Shown: positions 37,488 to 46,440, numbered from the stretch's first letter. The stretch is 64,000 nucleotides of DNA from an uncultured Candidatus Neoarthromitus sp. (GCA_937890765.1 CALADQ010000026.1:170279-234278), one strand, 5' to 3'. Numbers and translations are program-made. The notes: generated by a model from the letters alone, not told the origin.

Positions 37488-38303
37488 TTAAAGTATTCCA
37501 AAATATTTTCCTATAACTCCAATTACAATTGTGATTAAAATTAAAACTACTGGAGATTTTCCCTTCTTCAATAAAACGTACATCAAAAATACATACAAAA
37601 CTGGAAGCATCTTAGGCATAATCTGGTCAATAACTTCTTGAACATTTACGCTCGCTTTACCAGCATTTATTACTAATTTGGTTTGCAAATTAACCATTGA
37701 AGCAACAAGCCCACCAACAACAACTAATCCAATTATTGACGCTGCATGAGAAATATTTTTCGTTTTCTCTTTCAGAGATGCAATAGCACTAACTCCCGTA
37801 TTATATCCATAGCTCATTAAAAACCATCTTAATCCAAAATGCAAAATATTAAACAATATTAAAAATACAAATGGGCCAGCAATATTTCCCGCAATTGAAA
37901 GCTCCGCACCTATACCAACAATTATTGGCAACGCTGTTAACCAAAAAAGTGAATCTCCTATTCCACCTAAAGGCCCCATAGTCGCAACTTTTATTGCTCT
38001 TATAGTATTTCTATCTTGTTTAATTTCTTCCATTGAAATAACTAATCCCATTATGAAGTTAACCAAAAACGGATGAGTATTAAAAAATTCCAAATGGTCT
38101 TTCATTGCAAGCGAAAGATCTTTTTTATTCGTGTGAATCTTTTTAAGCCCAGGCAAAATTGAAAAAAGCCAACCACATGCTTGCATTCTTTCATAGTTAA
38201 AAGAAGCTTGCAAAAAGAAAGATCTCCAAATCATTTTGTTTAAATCTTTTTTTGTAATAACTTTTTCTGTACTAAGATTTTCATAACCTATTTTAGATTC
38301 CAT
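37488..38303 (-). CDS. agaE: PTS EIID component, mannose family (GalNAc/galactosamine type)
   Basis: 271 residues. ITKKDLNKMIWRSFFLQASFNYERMQACGWLF is the EIID-man N-terminus, followed by FFNTHPFLVNFIMGLVISMEE and GPLGGIGDSLFWLT, then membrane segments to the C-terminus. With IIC it forms the membrane channel. It overlaps the IIC gene by 11 nt, which suggests fixed stoichiometry. Confidence 0.93.
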   Translation of the reverse strand: MESKIGYENLSTEKVITKKDLNKMIWRSFFLQASFNYERMQACGWLFSILPGLKKIHTNKKDLSLAMKDHLEFFNTHPFLVNFIMGLVISMEEIKQDRNTIRAIKVATMGPLGGIGDSLFWLTALPIIVGIGAELSIAGNIAGPFVFLILFNILHFGLRWFLMSYGYNTGVSAIASLKEKTKNISHAASIIGLVVVGGLVASMVNLQTKLVINAGKASVNVQEVIDQIMPKMLPVLYVFLMYVLLKKGKSPVVLILITIVIGVIGKYFGIL

Positions 38304-39066
38304 CTTCGAATTCCTCCTTCACTGTCTTGGATATCAACGAAGGTTTTAAATAATAATCATACATAGCAATTGCCAAACCTATTAAAGCAAGTGCAAGTAT
38401 AGGTAAATTGAAATATGCAACCAACACAAATCCCACAATCAAAAATGCAATGTATTGTTTCTTGTACATTATTCTTAACAACATTGCAAAACCTATAGCA
38501 GGCATCATTCCACCGGCAACAGATAGACCATCTATAAGAGTAGATGGAATTGATTGAACTATTTGTGCTGCTTTGTCAGCTCCAAAATAAATTGGCAAAA
38601 ATCCACAAATGAAATAACTAATAAACAAAATTAACATTCCAAAATAATTTATTTTGTCTATTCCTTTTGTATTTGCTTCTTCTGCATACTTATCAGCTTT
38701 GTGCATCACAGGAGAAAATGCTGTAAACAATAATGTTATTCCTGCTTGTGCTGCAACTGCAAAGGGAACAGCAATACCAACAGCTGCTTGAGGATCTAAC
38801 TTTCCTAATATCGCTATACTAGTTCCAATTATTCCACCAATAACAACATTTGGTGGTTGTGCTCCTGCAAGTGGAACCATTCCCATCCAAACAAGTTCCA
38901 AAGAACCTCCAATGATTAAACCAGTTTTTACATCGCCCAAAATAATTCCAACAACTAATCCAGTTACTATTGGCCTATGAACATGTATCAAACCATCAAA
39001 CATATCGATACCAGCAATGCCCGCCCATATTCCTATCAATATAGCTTGTACCAAAACATTATCCAT
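38293..39066 (-). CDS. agaW: PTS EIIC component, mannose family (GalNAc/galactosamine type)
   Basis: 257 residues, strongly hydrophobic: QAILIGIWAGIAGIDMFDGLIHVHRPIVTGLVVGIILGDVKTGLIIGGSLEL, then GMVPLAGAQPPNVVIGGIIGT, the EIIC-man core. It forms the sugar translocation path. It follows the IIB gene by 36 nt. GalNAc versus galactosamine cannot be decided from the sequence. Confidence 0.93.
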   Translation of the reverse strand: MDNVLVQAILIGIWAGIAGIDMFDGLIHVHRPIVTGLVVGIILGDVKTGLIIGGSLELVWMGMVPLAGAQPPNVVIGGIIGTSIAILGKLDPQAAVGIAVPFAVAAQAGITLLFTAFSPVMHKADKYAEEANTKGIDKINYFGMLILFISYFICGFLPIYFGADKAAQIVQSIPSTLIDGLSVAGGMMPAIGFAMLLRIMYKKQYIAFLIVGFVLVAYFNLPILALALIGLAIAMYDYYLKPSLISKTVKEEFEDGI

Positions 39067-39102
39067 CAGTACAAAACCTCCCTTCAGCTAATCAAAGAAA
39101 AA

Positions 39103-39579
39103 CTAAACAAACTTAGAAATATCTATTTCAATTTTTTCTTCCGGGACCCTTCTCACCTCAACTTTAACTCCGTGGTCCAAAATTTTTCGAATTGTTTGCT
39201 TGTCATTTTCATCGAGGGACACAGTTGAAGAAATTTGTTCTTTTCCTTCACTGAAGTGCATGTTCCCTATATTCAATTCTTTTATTGGCACGCCACCCTC
39301 TATAAGTTTCAAAACATTTTGTGGCGACCTACAAACTAAAAATATTTTTTGGCTGTCATTTGCTTTGTGAATGACATTTATAGTTTTTTCGATTGAAAAA
39401 AATCTAGTTTGTATCGAGTCAGGCACGACCATTTCCATTAAATTTTGTTGCACAGAATCATTTGACACTTCGTCATCAGCAACTAAAATTAAATTTGCGC
39501 CCAAATGATTAACCCAAGTGACACCAACCTGCCCATGAATCAATCTATTGTCCACTCTAGTCAACAATATATTTGGCAT
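39103..39579 (-). CDS. agaV: PTS EIIB component, mannose family (GalNAc/galactosamine type)
   Basis: 158 residues. LTRVDNRLIHGQVGVTWVNHLG contains the phosphorylated His near residue 14, and VCRSPQNVLKLIEGGVPIKELNIGNMHFSEGK is typical of EIIB-man. It transfers phosphate to the incoming sugar. ATG at 39579 lies 6 nt after GGAGGTG; the frame extends further upstream without support. It is first in the aga operon, with a good sigma-A promoter upstream. Confidence 0.93.
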   Translation of the reverse strand: MPNILLTRVDNRLIHGQVGVTWVNHLGANLILVADDEVSNDSVQQNLMEMVVPDSIQTRFFSIEKTINVIHKANDSQKIFLVCRSPQNVLKLIEGGVPIKELNIGNMHFSEGKEQISSTVSLDENDKQTIRKILDHGVKVEVRRVPEEKIEIDISKFV

Positions 39580-39628
39580 AAAAAACACCTCCACGGTAAA
39601 TAAAAGTTGCAAAATACTGCTCCCTTTC

Positions 39629-39657
39629 ATTGTAAACATTTACTACAAAGGTGTCAA
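39629..39657 (-). promoter_or_regulatory. sigma-A promoter of the aga operon with overlapping operator-like repeat
   Basis: Minus-strand TTGACA (39652-39657), 17-bp spacer, TACAAT (39629-39634). An inverted repeat GTAAA-CA-TTTAC (39632-39643) overlaps the -10; TGTAAACATTTACT differs from the cre consensus at two positions. A CcpA or local repressor site is inferred. Confidence 0.75.
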
Positions 39658-39669
39658 TTCATTATTAAT

Positions 39670-40227
39670 TCACTTTTGAATATTTTTCTGATTTCTAAAA
39701 AATATTTTGTAAAAAATCAAATTCGTCAACGAAGACAAACATAAAAATATTAAATTTATTTTCACAGATAAAGAAATCAAAATCAAAAAATACAAAACGA
39801 AACTTATGACAAACATCAAAACGTAATTCAAAACGTTCAAAACAAATTTATTTTTATCGTAAATTTCATTCATCGTTTCTTGATTTAAATTTTCGCCACC
39901 ATATTTTTTCGCAAAAAAGCTTGAACTAAATTTCAAAACAGAAATTTTTATAATGAAATCTCCAATAAAAATTATAAGCACGCCATAAAGTGCAATCAAA
40001 AACGCATCGAAAAAATAAATTTTCAATTTCAAAATCCAAATTATCAATTCAAATAACAAGAAAAACACTCCACCTATTAGTGAAACAATTGGAATCATAA
40101 ACATCATTCCCTTAAACGCTCTTCCCATTTTGTTTGAAAAACTAAATCCCTCAATTTTCAAAGTCGAAATCAAAAGAACAAAATAAATTAATACAATAAA
40201 AATTATTAATGCTATAATTTGTTTCAA
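39670..40227 (-). CDS. four-helix membrane protein of unknown function
   Basis: About 185 residues with four to five hydrophobic segments (IIALIIFIVLIYFVLLIST, MIPIVSLIGGVFFLLFELIIWIL, DAFLIALYGVLIIFIGDFII, LNYVLMFVISFVLYFLILISL) and a basic C-terminus. I recognise no family. TTG at 40227 lies 7 nt after GGGAGGGG; an ATG at 40248 would place the SD inside the gene. It has its own extended -10 promoter at 40253. It lies upstream of the aga promoter, so it is probably a separate unit with possible read-through. Confidence 0.6.
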   Translation of the reverse strand: MKQIIALIIFIVLIYFVLLISTLKIEGFSFSNKMGRAFKGMMFMIPIVSLIGGVFFLLFELIIWILKLKIYFFDAFLIALYGVLIIFIGDFIIKISVLKFSSSFFAKKYGGENLNQETMNEIYDKNKFVLNVLNYVLMFVISFVLYFLILISLSVKINLIFLCLSSLTNLIFYKIFFRNQKNIQK

Positions 40228-40252
40228 TGTAAAACCCCTCCCAAACATTTAA

Positions 40253-40261
40253 ATTATAACA
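40253..40261 (-). promoter_or_regulatory. extended -10 promoter of the membrane-protein gene
   Basis: TGTTATAAT on the minus strand, about 12 nt before the SD. It is the same element as in the prmA and HIRAN promoters. Confidence 0.55.
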
Positions 40262-40317
40262 CAAAACTTTTAATTTTATCTTTATAACAAAAATCCACAA
40301 ATTTCTGCAAAAAAAAA

Positions 40318-40333
40318 GATAGTAAAAACTATC
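40318..40333 (-). terminator. terminator of the GH1/DUF3284 operon
   Basis: GATAGT / ACTATC with a 4-nt loop followed by a run of nine Ts on the minus strand, 12 nt after the DUF3284 stop. Confidence 0.8.
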
Positions 40334-40344
40334 AATTTAAAAAT

Positions 40345-40794
40345 CTAATCATCAAAATTTTGCATTAAAAAACTTTCAAGAGATTTTAACATTTTCCTTG
40401 CACGCTTCTTCGCACTTCTTTTGTAAAAAAATCCTACAAATTTAAAATTCATATCAACGCTTTTTGAATTCCCCTCAAATTCTTCTTTGTAAGTAACATC
40501 AATTTCATTTTCATTTACTTTATGGATTTTATAACTAATTTTATTTATGCCATTCACAGATTTAAATTTAGCACTATAGGAATTGGGAACTTTAAAATCA
40601 CATATCACAACTTCAACAGTTCCCTTTCGTCCCAATTTATTTTTCATAACTTTTTTGTACTTGTACCCACTTTTCAAATTACTAGGATTTAATTTTCTTC
40701 CTGTTGCTTGTTCAATATCATAACAAACAGATTCAACAATCTGATTAAAAAATTTATTCGCACTCACTCTTAATCTTTCTTTAACCTCTATCAA
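40345..40794 (-). CDS. DUF3284 family protein linked to a cellobiose-type PTS
   Basis: 149 residues. The N-terminus (VKERLRVSANKFFNQIVESVCYDIEQATGRK) and the layout (a START-like alpha/beta fold, with YKIHKVNENEIDVTYKEEFEG in the middle and a basic helical C-terminus, FFYKRSAKKRARKMLKSLE) match DUF3284 proteins, which are found next to beta-glucoside PTS operons and whose function is unknown. It is last in the operon after the GH1 gene (39-nt gap). A lipid- or ligand-binding role is possible from the fold but unproven. Confidence 0.75.
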   Translation of the reverse strand: MIEVKERLRVSANKFFNQIVESVCYDIEQATGRKLNPSNLKSGYKYKKVMKNKLGRKGTVEVVICDFKVPNSYSAKFKSVNGINKISYKIHKVNENEIDVTYKEEFEGNSKSVDMNFKFVGFFYKRSAKKRARKMLKSLESFLMQNFDD

Positions 40795-40833
40795 TTAAAA
40801 CACACTCCATTTCACAAACAAAGAAAACAAAAA

Positions 40834-42210
40834 TTAAAATCCTTTGTTATCACACAAATCTTTAAACCAATATCCAGACCTTTTAATTATTCTCTCTTGA
40901 GTTTTCAAATCCAACTCAATTAAACCATAACGATTTTTATAAGCATTAAGCCAACTCCAACAATCAATGAAAGTCCAAACATGATATCCAATACAATTAC
41001 TTCCTTCTTGTATTCCTTTATGCAACCAAGTTAAGTGTTCTTTATAAAAATCAATTCTATAATCATCTTCAATTATTCCATCAACTTTAAATCGTCCTTC
41101 ATCCTCAACGCCTATACCATTTTCCGTAATCATCCATTCAATATTTTCATAATTATTTTTTATATTAATAGCTATATCATAAATTCCCTTAGGATAAATT
41201 TCCCAACCACGATAAACATTCATCCTTCGCCCTGGCATAACATACTTATCAAAATAAAATTCTGGTGTAAAAGGAGCATCAGGATTAGGCAAATTTTGTT
41301 TAGCACAAACTCGAAAAGGTTGATAATAATTCACACCTAAATAATCAACAGTATTTTCTCTAATTAATTCTAAATCTTTTTTATTGTAATTTGGAACTAT
41401 GTTGTGCCTTCTTGCAATTTCCAATAATTCAGGAGGATAATATCCTTTAACAGCAGGGTCCAAAAAACTTTTATTCGCAAAAAGTTCTGCAATCAAAGCT
41501 GATCTCAAATCAGAAATATTTTCACTTCGTGGATATGCTGGAGTCAAATTAAGTATAATTCCTATTTTACCATTTTGTTTTATTTCTTTATAAACTTTAA
41601 TCGCCATAGCACTAGCTAACGCTGTATTAAATGCAACTTGTGCCGCGGCCTTTGGATCAATTTTGCAAGGGTAATGATAACAATTTAAATATCCACACTC
41701 AACATGAACAATTGGCTCATTGAAAGTAAACCATCGTTTAACTGTATCTCCAAAAAGCTCAAAACACTTTTTTGCATAATTAGCATAATGATTTAAAACT
41801 TCCCTGTTTTCCCATCCACCAATTTTTTGTAATTCATAGGGCATATCAAAATGAAATAAATTTACAAATGGTTCAATGTCATTCTTTCTCAATTCTTCAA
41901 AAACATTTCTATAAAACGAAACAGCATCTTTATTAATTTCACCAAATCCATTTGGAAACAACCTCGACCAACTTATCGAGGTTCTAAATGAATTATGCCC
42001 TATCTTCTTCAACAATTTTATATCGCTAACGTAATTCTTATAAAACATAGAAGTATCTTGTGGACCAATTTCCTCATGAAATTTATACGGCTCTTCATCG
42101 TACCAAACATCCCAAATATCCTTACCTTTTAAATTAAAATCATGAGCTCCCTCTGACTGTGTAGAACTAGTAGCACTACCAAAATAAAAATCGTTAGAAA
42201 ATTTTATCAT
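40834..42210 (-). CDS. 6-phospho-beta-glucosidase, GH1
   Basis: 458 residues, complete GH1 barrel. It starts FSNDFYFGSATSSTQSEGA; acid/base Glu165 is in TFNEP and nucleophile Glu363 in MITENG. A C-terminal Trp-rich motif (GYHVWTFIDCWSWLNAYKNRYGLIELD) is present. Neighbouring EIIB and EIIC genes make a 6-phospho substrate likely (cellobiose-, chitobiose- or another beta-glycoside 6-phosphate), cleaved in the cytosol. The C-terminal region with Lys and Tyr near YKNRYG would fit a phosphate-binding loop, as in BglA-type enzymes. The exact aglycone is unknown. Confidence 0.9.
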   Translation of the reverse strand: MIKFSNDFYFGSATSSTQSEGAHDFNLKGKDIWDVWYDEEPYKFHEEIGPQDTSMFYKNYVSDIKLLKKIGHNSFRTSISWSRLFPNGFGEINKDAVSFYRNVFEELRKNDIEPFVNLFHFDMPYELQKIGGWENREVLNHYANYAKKCFELFGDTVKRWFTFNEPIVHVECGYLNCYHYPCKIDPKAAAQVAFNTALASAMAIKVYKEIKQNGKIGIILNLTPAYPRSENISDLRSALIAELFANKSFLDPAVKGYYPPELLEIARRHNIVPNYNKKDLELIRENTVDYLGVNYYQPFRVCAKQNLPNPDAPFTPEFYFDKYVMPGRRMNVYRGWEIYPKGIYDIAINIKNNYENIEWMITENGIGVEDEGRFKVDGIIEDDYRIDFYKEHLTWLHKGIQEGSNCIGYHVWTFIDCWSWLNAYKNRYGLIELDLKTQERIIKRSGYWFKDLCDNKGF

Positions 42211-42212
42211 AT

Positions 42213-42392
42213 TTATTTTTCTCCTTCTTTTGGCTTAATTTGTTTTCTTAAAATTATTCTTGTCATAATTACAATAACAACTCCCGCTATAATCATAATC
42301 ATTGGCTTTTCAGTCTTTAAGGATAAAACTATTAATATTAATCCAATACTAGTTAAAAATATTATCCAGGAATTTGAATTACTTTCTTTCAT
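42213..42392 (-). CDS. small two-helix membrane protein in the GH1 operon
   Basis: A 59-residue frame I found by hand: ATG at 42392, TAA at 42213-42215. It has two hydrophobic segments (WIIFLTSIGLILIVLSL and MIMIIAGVVIVIMTRIIL) and a basic tail (KQIKPKEGEK). A G-run (GGGGG) 7 nt upstream serves as SD, and its stop is 2 nt before the GH1 ATG, which suggests translational coupling. I recognise no family. Small hydrophobic proteins can associate with transporter subunits, here perhaps the EIIC encoded just before it; that is inference. Confidence 0.6.
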   Translation of the reverse strand: MKESNSNSWIIFLTSIGLILIVLSLKTEKPMIMIIAGVVIVIMTRIILRKQIKPKEGEK

Positions 42393-42461
42393 AACATACC
42401 CCCGATATTTTTGTAAAAATAAGATTTTAAGCAGAAATATAATTTGTTTTTATGTCTAAGA

Positions 42462-43865
42462 TTATTCCGATTTATTTTTCATCCTGTTAGCCAAAAGCAC
42501 AAATGGCATCCATATCAAAAATGAAATAAAAACATTTAACAAAGCAACAGCTCCAGCTAAAACACTTCCTCCAGTTGCAAGAAAAGCATAAATTCCAACA
42601 GGCATCACCCAAGGAACTTGTAAAAATACAGGAGGAATTATTCCTTTTAATGTAAGTCCATATGCAATAGACCCACAAATCGGAGGAACAATCAACCAAG
42701 GAATTATATAAATGGGATTTAAAACTATAGGAACTCCAAAAATAATAGGCTCATTTATGTTAAATATTCCCATTGGAGCTGATAATTTAGCAACGGCTCT
42801 TGAGTCGTCTTTTTTTGAGAAAATAAATATAGCAATTAATAATCCCAAAGTTACACCGCAACCTCCCATTTGGGCATACGCATCAATCGATCCTCTAGTC
42901 CAAATAAACGGCATTCCTTCAGTAGTCTGAAATTGATTCCAGTATTCTAAATTTTTAAGCAATGCTGGTGTATATACACCTTCAATAATTGGTGCCATCA
43001 CATTTGATCCGTGCAATCCAAAAAACCAAAACAATTGCACTAAGAACAAAACTATAAACATGCTAAAGAAACCTTGAGACAACGATAAGAGTGGTTCTTG
43101 TATCCATCTAATTATTAAATCGTTTGGATACATTCCCGTAAAAGAAACACATAATTGCGTAATTATAGCAAAAATATATATCGCTATAGCACCCGGCAAA
43201 ATTGCTGCAAAAGCATTGCTAACAGCAGATGGCACAGATTTAGGTAATTTTATTATTATTTTTTTCAACATAAGCTTAACGTAAATCATGGACGAAATAA
43301 ATCCTACGATTAAACATGTAAACAACCCTGTTGCTCCTGTATAATTTTGACCCATGTAACCCCAATTGTTTACTCTAGCCAAAAAAACTCCAGAACCATC
43401 TTGCAATAATTTAACATTTAAACCCAATTGCTTTAAAGTTTCAAAAGCCGATGAACTTACTCCAGGTAAAACATAATCAAACACCGCACTTTGATTCATG
43501 CAAACTACAACAGATGCAAATGCAATAACACCACCTGCAACAGGATTTACATTATAAGATTTTGCAATATGATATCCAAGAGCAAATGTAAAAACCATAC
43601 CTAAGACTACAATTGATCCAAAATAAACATTTCCATTTATTTTTATCAATCCTTGAACTGATTCAACAAAACGATTTCCTTCTCCAAACCAAGTATTAGG
43701 TAAATCTCTCAAGAAAACATTTAATAAAACAGCTATGCTTCCTACCATAGTAACGGGCATAATAGATATAAAACTATCTCGAATACAAACTAAATGACGT
43801 TGACTTCCTATCTTTGAAGCGAACGGCATAAAATTTTTCTCCATCCATTTTAAAAATCTATCCAT
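42462..43865 (-). CDS. PTS EIIC component, lactose/cellobiose family
   Basis: 467 residues, about ten hydrophobic segments. The start FLKWMEKNFMPFASKIGSQRHLVCIRDSFISIMPVTMVGS is the CelB/LacE family opening, and GMPFIWTRGSIDAYAQMGGCGVTLGL plus NINEPIIFGVPIVLNPIYIIPW (the NEPI/NP substrate motif) are conserved. It imports and presents a beta-glycoside for phosphorylation. It follows its EIIB gene by 84 nt, a gap carrying an operator-like inverted repeat. No EIIA-lac gene lies in the operon. Confidence 0.92.
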   Translation of the reverse strand: MDRFLKWMEKNFMPFASKIGSQRHLVCIRDSFISIMPVTMVGSIAVLLNVFLRDLPNTWFGEGNRFVESVQGLIKINGNVYFGSIVVLGMVFTFALGYHIAKSYNVNPVAGGVIAFASVVVCMNQSAVFDYVLPGVSSSAFETLKQLGLNVKLLQDGSGVFLARVNNWGYMGQNYTGATGLFTCLIVGFISSMIYVKLMLKKIIIKLPKSVPSAVSNAFAAILPGAIAIYIFAIITQLCVSFTGMYPNDLIIRWIQEPLLSLSQGFFSMFIVLFLVQLFWFFGLHGSNVMAPIIEGVYTPALLKNLEYWNQFQTTEGMPFIWTRGSIDAYAQMGGCGVTLGLLIAIFIFSKKDDSRAVAKLSAPMGIFNINEPIIFGVPIVLNPIYIIPWLIVPPICGSIAYGLTLKGIIPPVFLQVPWVMPVGIYAFLATGGSVLAGAVALLNVFISFLIWMPFVLLANRMKNKSE

Positions 43866-43916
43866 ATTGAAAATCCTCTCTCAACGAAAATACAATTTTA
43901 TAAAACAAAATTACAT

Positions 43917-43933
43917 ATTAACGATTGGTTAAT
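43917..43933. promoter_or_regulatory. operator-like inverted repeat between EIIB and EIIC
   Basis: ATTAAC-GATTG-GTTAAT, exact 6-bp arms. It shares the core AACGATTG with repeats at 44323-44340 and 57016-57032, in the opposite orientation. Confidence 0.5.
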
Positions 43934-43949
43934 TTTCATAAACAAAATT

Positions 43950-44252
43950 TTATTTTTCAACTAAAGACAACGCCTGTTCCAAAACTTTTTCTCCATTCAT
44001 CGTTCCATAAGCAACCATATCAATAACCGCAACAGGTTTGCTTCCTGCGATTTCTTTCATCTTGTTTTCTAAGAAACGAACTTGTGGCCCTAACATTAAA
44101 ACGTCAGCCTTTTCCAAATTATCAGCAGCTTCAGCATCTGGAACAGCCCAAATCTCAACTTCAATTCCTTTTTTATCCGCATGCTCTTTCATTTTATTTA
44201 CCATCAAACTAGTAGACATTCCCGCTGAACAAACAAGCAATATTTTAACCAT
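43950..44252 (-). CDS. PTS EIIB component, lactose/cellobiose family
   Basis: 100 residues, standard length. The phosphocysteine is Cys8 in LLVCSAGMSTSLMV, and LGPQVRFLENKMKEIA and YGTMNGEKVLEQAL are conserved. Cytosolic. It is first in EIIB-EIIC-small protein-GH1-DUF3284, with a promoter and operator upstream (44303-44340) that separate it from the M20 gene. Confidence 0.94.
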   Translation of the reverse strand: MVKILLVCSAGMSTSLMVNKMKEHADKKGIEVEIWAVPDAEAADNLEKADVLMLGPQVRFLENKMKEIAGSKPVAVIDMVAYGTMNGEKVLEQALSLVEK

Positions 44253-44302
44253 AAAATTTCCCCCTTTTAATTAAACACAACGTTTAAATATTTTTTATAC
44301 AA

Positions 44303-44340
44303 ATTCTATCACATTAAAATTCTTATAGCAATCGTTTTAA
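44303..44340 (-). promoter_or_regulatory. promoter and operator of the cellobiose-type PTS operon
   Basis: Minus-strand TTGCTA (44326-44331), 17 bp, TAGAAT (44303-44308). The sequence TTAAAACGATTGCTATAA (44323-44340) overlaps the -35 and recurs almost unchanged upstream of the choloylglycine-hydrolase-like gene. A CcpA/cre-like or other repressor site is inferred. Confidence 0.6.
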
Positions 44341-44353
44341 TTATACAAAAAAT

Positions 44354-45478
44354 CTATAAATTTTTTTCAGTTAGTTTGTATAAACTTAACGCATATATCT
44401 TAGCATTTAATATTATTTCATCAATCTTCATCCACTCATTTGGATTGTGACTTATATTTTTTTGTCCAGGAAAACTCGGTCCAAATGGAACTATGTTTGG
44501 CATCATTTTTGCGTAAGTTCCTCCTGAAGTTGTAACTGGAGTTCCATCGAATCCTGTAACTTTTTCATACGAATATTTAAGGCATTGAATCATAAAATCA
44601 TCTTTTGAAAATTTCACAGGCAAAAATTGATTTCTGATAAAAATTTTTAAGTTTTTAAATTTTTTGATTTTCTCATTTGCTCTTTTCAAAATTTCATCAC
44701 ACGTAATTCCAAATGGATAACTAATAGTTAAAATAAATTTCAAATGAGTTTCTGTATTTTCCAATTTATAATTTCTCATTTCAAGTATTCCAAATTCTTT
44801 GTCTTCAAAATTTATTCCGAGCTTTTCTCCATTACTTCGTGCATTTAAAAAATAAATATTTATAAAATCAAAAAACTCTTTAACATTATTTAAAGGAGAT
44901 TCCAAAGTCAAAATCGCACGCCCTCTTTCGGAATAAACAACTGGATATTTACAATCTGGAGTAAAACCCATAATAGGAGGCTTTTCATTTTCTAAATAGC
45001 ATTTCAAATCTTCAAATCTTCCTGTTTCTTCATCACAACCAAATATAATTCTTATTGGATATTTTGTTTCAATTCCCAATTCTTTAAGAGCATACATTCC
45101 ATAAAGACACGAAAAAATTGGACCTTTATTATCTAAAACTCCTCTACTATAAATATAACCATCTTCAACATGCCCACTAAATGGTGGTTTTCTCCATCCT
45201 TCACCAACATCAACAACATCTAAATGCCCAATCACTCCAACATAATCATCACCTTCAGAATACTGAGCGTAACCAATTTTGTTTTGTATGTTTTTAGTAA
45301 TGAATCCTAATCTATTGCTTATTTCCAAACTTTTATCCAGTGCTTTTCTTATTTCTCTACCAAAAGGAGCATCATATTCACATTCAGATTTTACACTTGG
45401 AATTTTTACAATTTCCAAAATATCATTGACCAAATCTTCTGAAAAACTATCTATTTTAGATAAAATTTTTTCTTCCAT
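44354..45478 (-). CDS. M20 family dipeptidase (PepV-like), short form
   Basis: 374 residues. Zinc and catalytic motifs are present: GVIGHLDVVDVGEGW near residue 83, the second-metal region SRGVLDNKGP near 112-120 and CDEETGRFEDL near 149-158. A late His lies in NISHNPNEWM. M20 dipeptidases of the PepV/CNDP group cleave short peptides in the cytosol. PepV is usually about 470 residues, so the lid domain here is reduced. The gene starts 2 nt after the AGA stop, so it is coupled to glycosylasparaginase and probably trims the peptide part of a glycopeptide before or after AGA. Last gene of the operon. Confidence 0.83.
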   Translation of the reverse strand: MEEKILSKIDSFSEDLVNDILEIVKIPSVKSECEYDAPFGREIRKALDKSLEISNRLGFITKNIQNKIGYAQYSEGDDYVGVIGHLDVVDVGEGWRKPPFSGHVEDGYIYSRGVLDNKGPIFSCLYGMYALKELGIETKYPIRIIFGCDEETGRFEDLKCYLENEKPPIMGFTPDCKYPVVYSERGRAILTLESPLNNVKEFFDFINIYFLNARSNGEKLGINFEDKEFGILEMRNYKLENTETHLKFILTISYPFGITCDEILKRANEKIKKFKNLKIFIRNQFLPVKFSKDDFMIQCLKYSYEKVTGFDGTPVTTSGGTYAKMMPNIVPFGPSFPGQKNISHNPNEWMKIDEIILNAKIYALSLYKLTEKNL

Positions 45479-45480
45479 AG

Positions 45481-46440
45481 CTATCTCCTAACCAAAGGTT
45501 TCATTCTTTCTTTCATATAATTGTCGAGCCACTCTTGACTAGCAATTTCGTGAACGCATTTACCATTTACATTTTTAGTTAAATAGACAGTAGGCTCTTG
45601 ATTCTCAGTAACAACACAAAAAGAAAAACCTTCTATATTTGTTGCAACTCCCCATTCTCCATTTTTGTTCATAGCAATCAAAGAAATATCTCCAGCCTTA
45701 TCTCTCCTTTTTTTCAACTTTTCATCTAATTTTGAAACAGCAATATCACAGGCATCTTGTGCCGAAAGACCTTCTCCCATAAGCCTAACAATCTCATAAG
45801 AAATGCACCCCTTCATAAGATCTTCACCTAATCCTGTGGCACTTGCTCCACCTATTTCACTATCAACATAAAATCCCGAACCTGAAATAGGAGAATCACC
45901 AACTCTTCCTTTCTTTTTCATGAAAAGTCCGCTTGTTGAAGTTCCAACAACCATTTTCCCATTTTTATCTAAACAAACCATTCCAACAGTATCATGGCCA
46001 TCATAAGGAACAATATCCTCAATTGTTCTAAGTTCTTTAACTTTATTGTAATAATGAATTTTTGCTCTATCGCTCAACATATTTTTTCTTTCGAAACCTT
46101 CTTTGTGAGCAAATTTTTCAGCACCTTCACCAACTAACATGCTATTAACCTTTTCTCTACTCAATCTTCTAGCAATTGAAATAGGATTTTTAAAATCTCT
46201 TATAGCAGCTACGCAACCAATATCAAGAGTATCACCATCCATGTAAGCTGCATCAAGTTCAACTTCCATTTCTTCATTTGGCAATCCACCATATCCAACA
46301 GATTTGTAATAAGGAAAATCTTCTATTTGACTAATAGCCAACTCAATAGCATCGCCAGCTTCTTTTCCTTCTTTTAAAAGTTTTGCACCATCTGTTATTC
46401 CTTCAACAGCCATTCTCCAAGTGGCAATCATTCCCCACAT
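45481..46440 (-). CDS. glycosylasparaginase, N4-(beta-N-acetylglucosaminyl)-L-asparaginase (Ntn hydrolase)
   Basis: About 319 residues. The autocleavage site is DGHDTVGMV, with nucleophile Thr near residue 151; downstream VGTSTSGLFMKKKGRVGDSPISGSG and SATGLGEDLMKG are AGA-specific loops (Arg of GRVGDSP binds the alpha-carboxylate). It hydrolyses GlcNAc-Asn to aspartate and a glucosamine amine. The N-terminus (WGMIATWRMAVEG) has no signal peptide, so unlike secreted bacterial homologues it acts inside the cell. ATG at 46440 follows GGAGG by 10 nt. It lies between the GrdB-like gene (about 70 nt) and the M20 gene (2 nt), in a PTS operon. Confidence 0.93.
   Translation of the reverse strand: MWGMIATWRMAVEGITDGAKLLKEGKEAGDAIELAISQIEDFPYYKSVGYGGLPNEEMEVELDAAYMDGDTLDIGCVAAIRDFKNPISIARRLSREKVNSMLVGEGAEKFAHKEGFERKNMLSDRAKIHYYNKVKELRTIEDIVPYDGHDTVGMVCLDKNGKMVVGTSTSGLFMKKKGRVGDSPISGSGFYVDSEIGGASATGLGEDLMKGCISYEIVRLMGEGLSAQDACDIAVSKLDEKLKKRRDKAGDISLIAMNKNGEWGVATNIEGFSFCVVTENQEPTVYLTKNVNGKCVHEIASQEWLDNYMKERMKPLVRR

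Noticed and set aside
42487..42699. 70-codon frame rich in Cys and Trp within the EIIC gene
   Set aside because: Out-of-frame reading of a conserved EIIC segment; no start signals.
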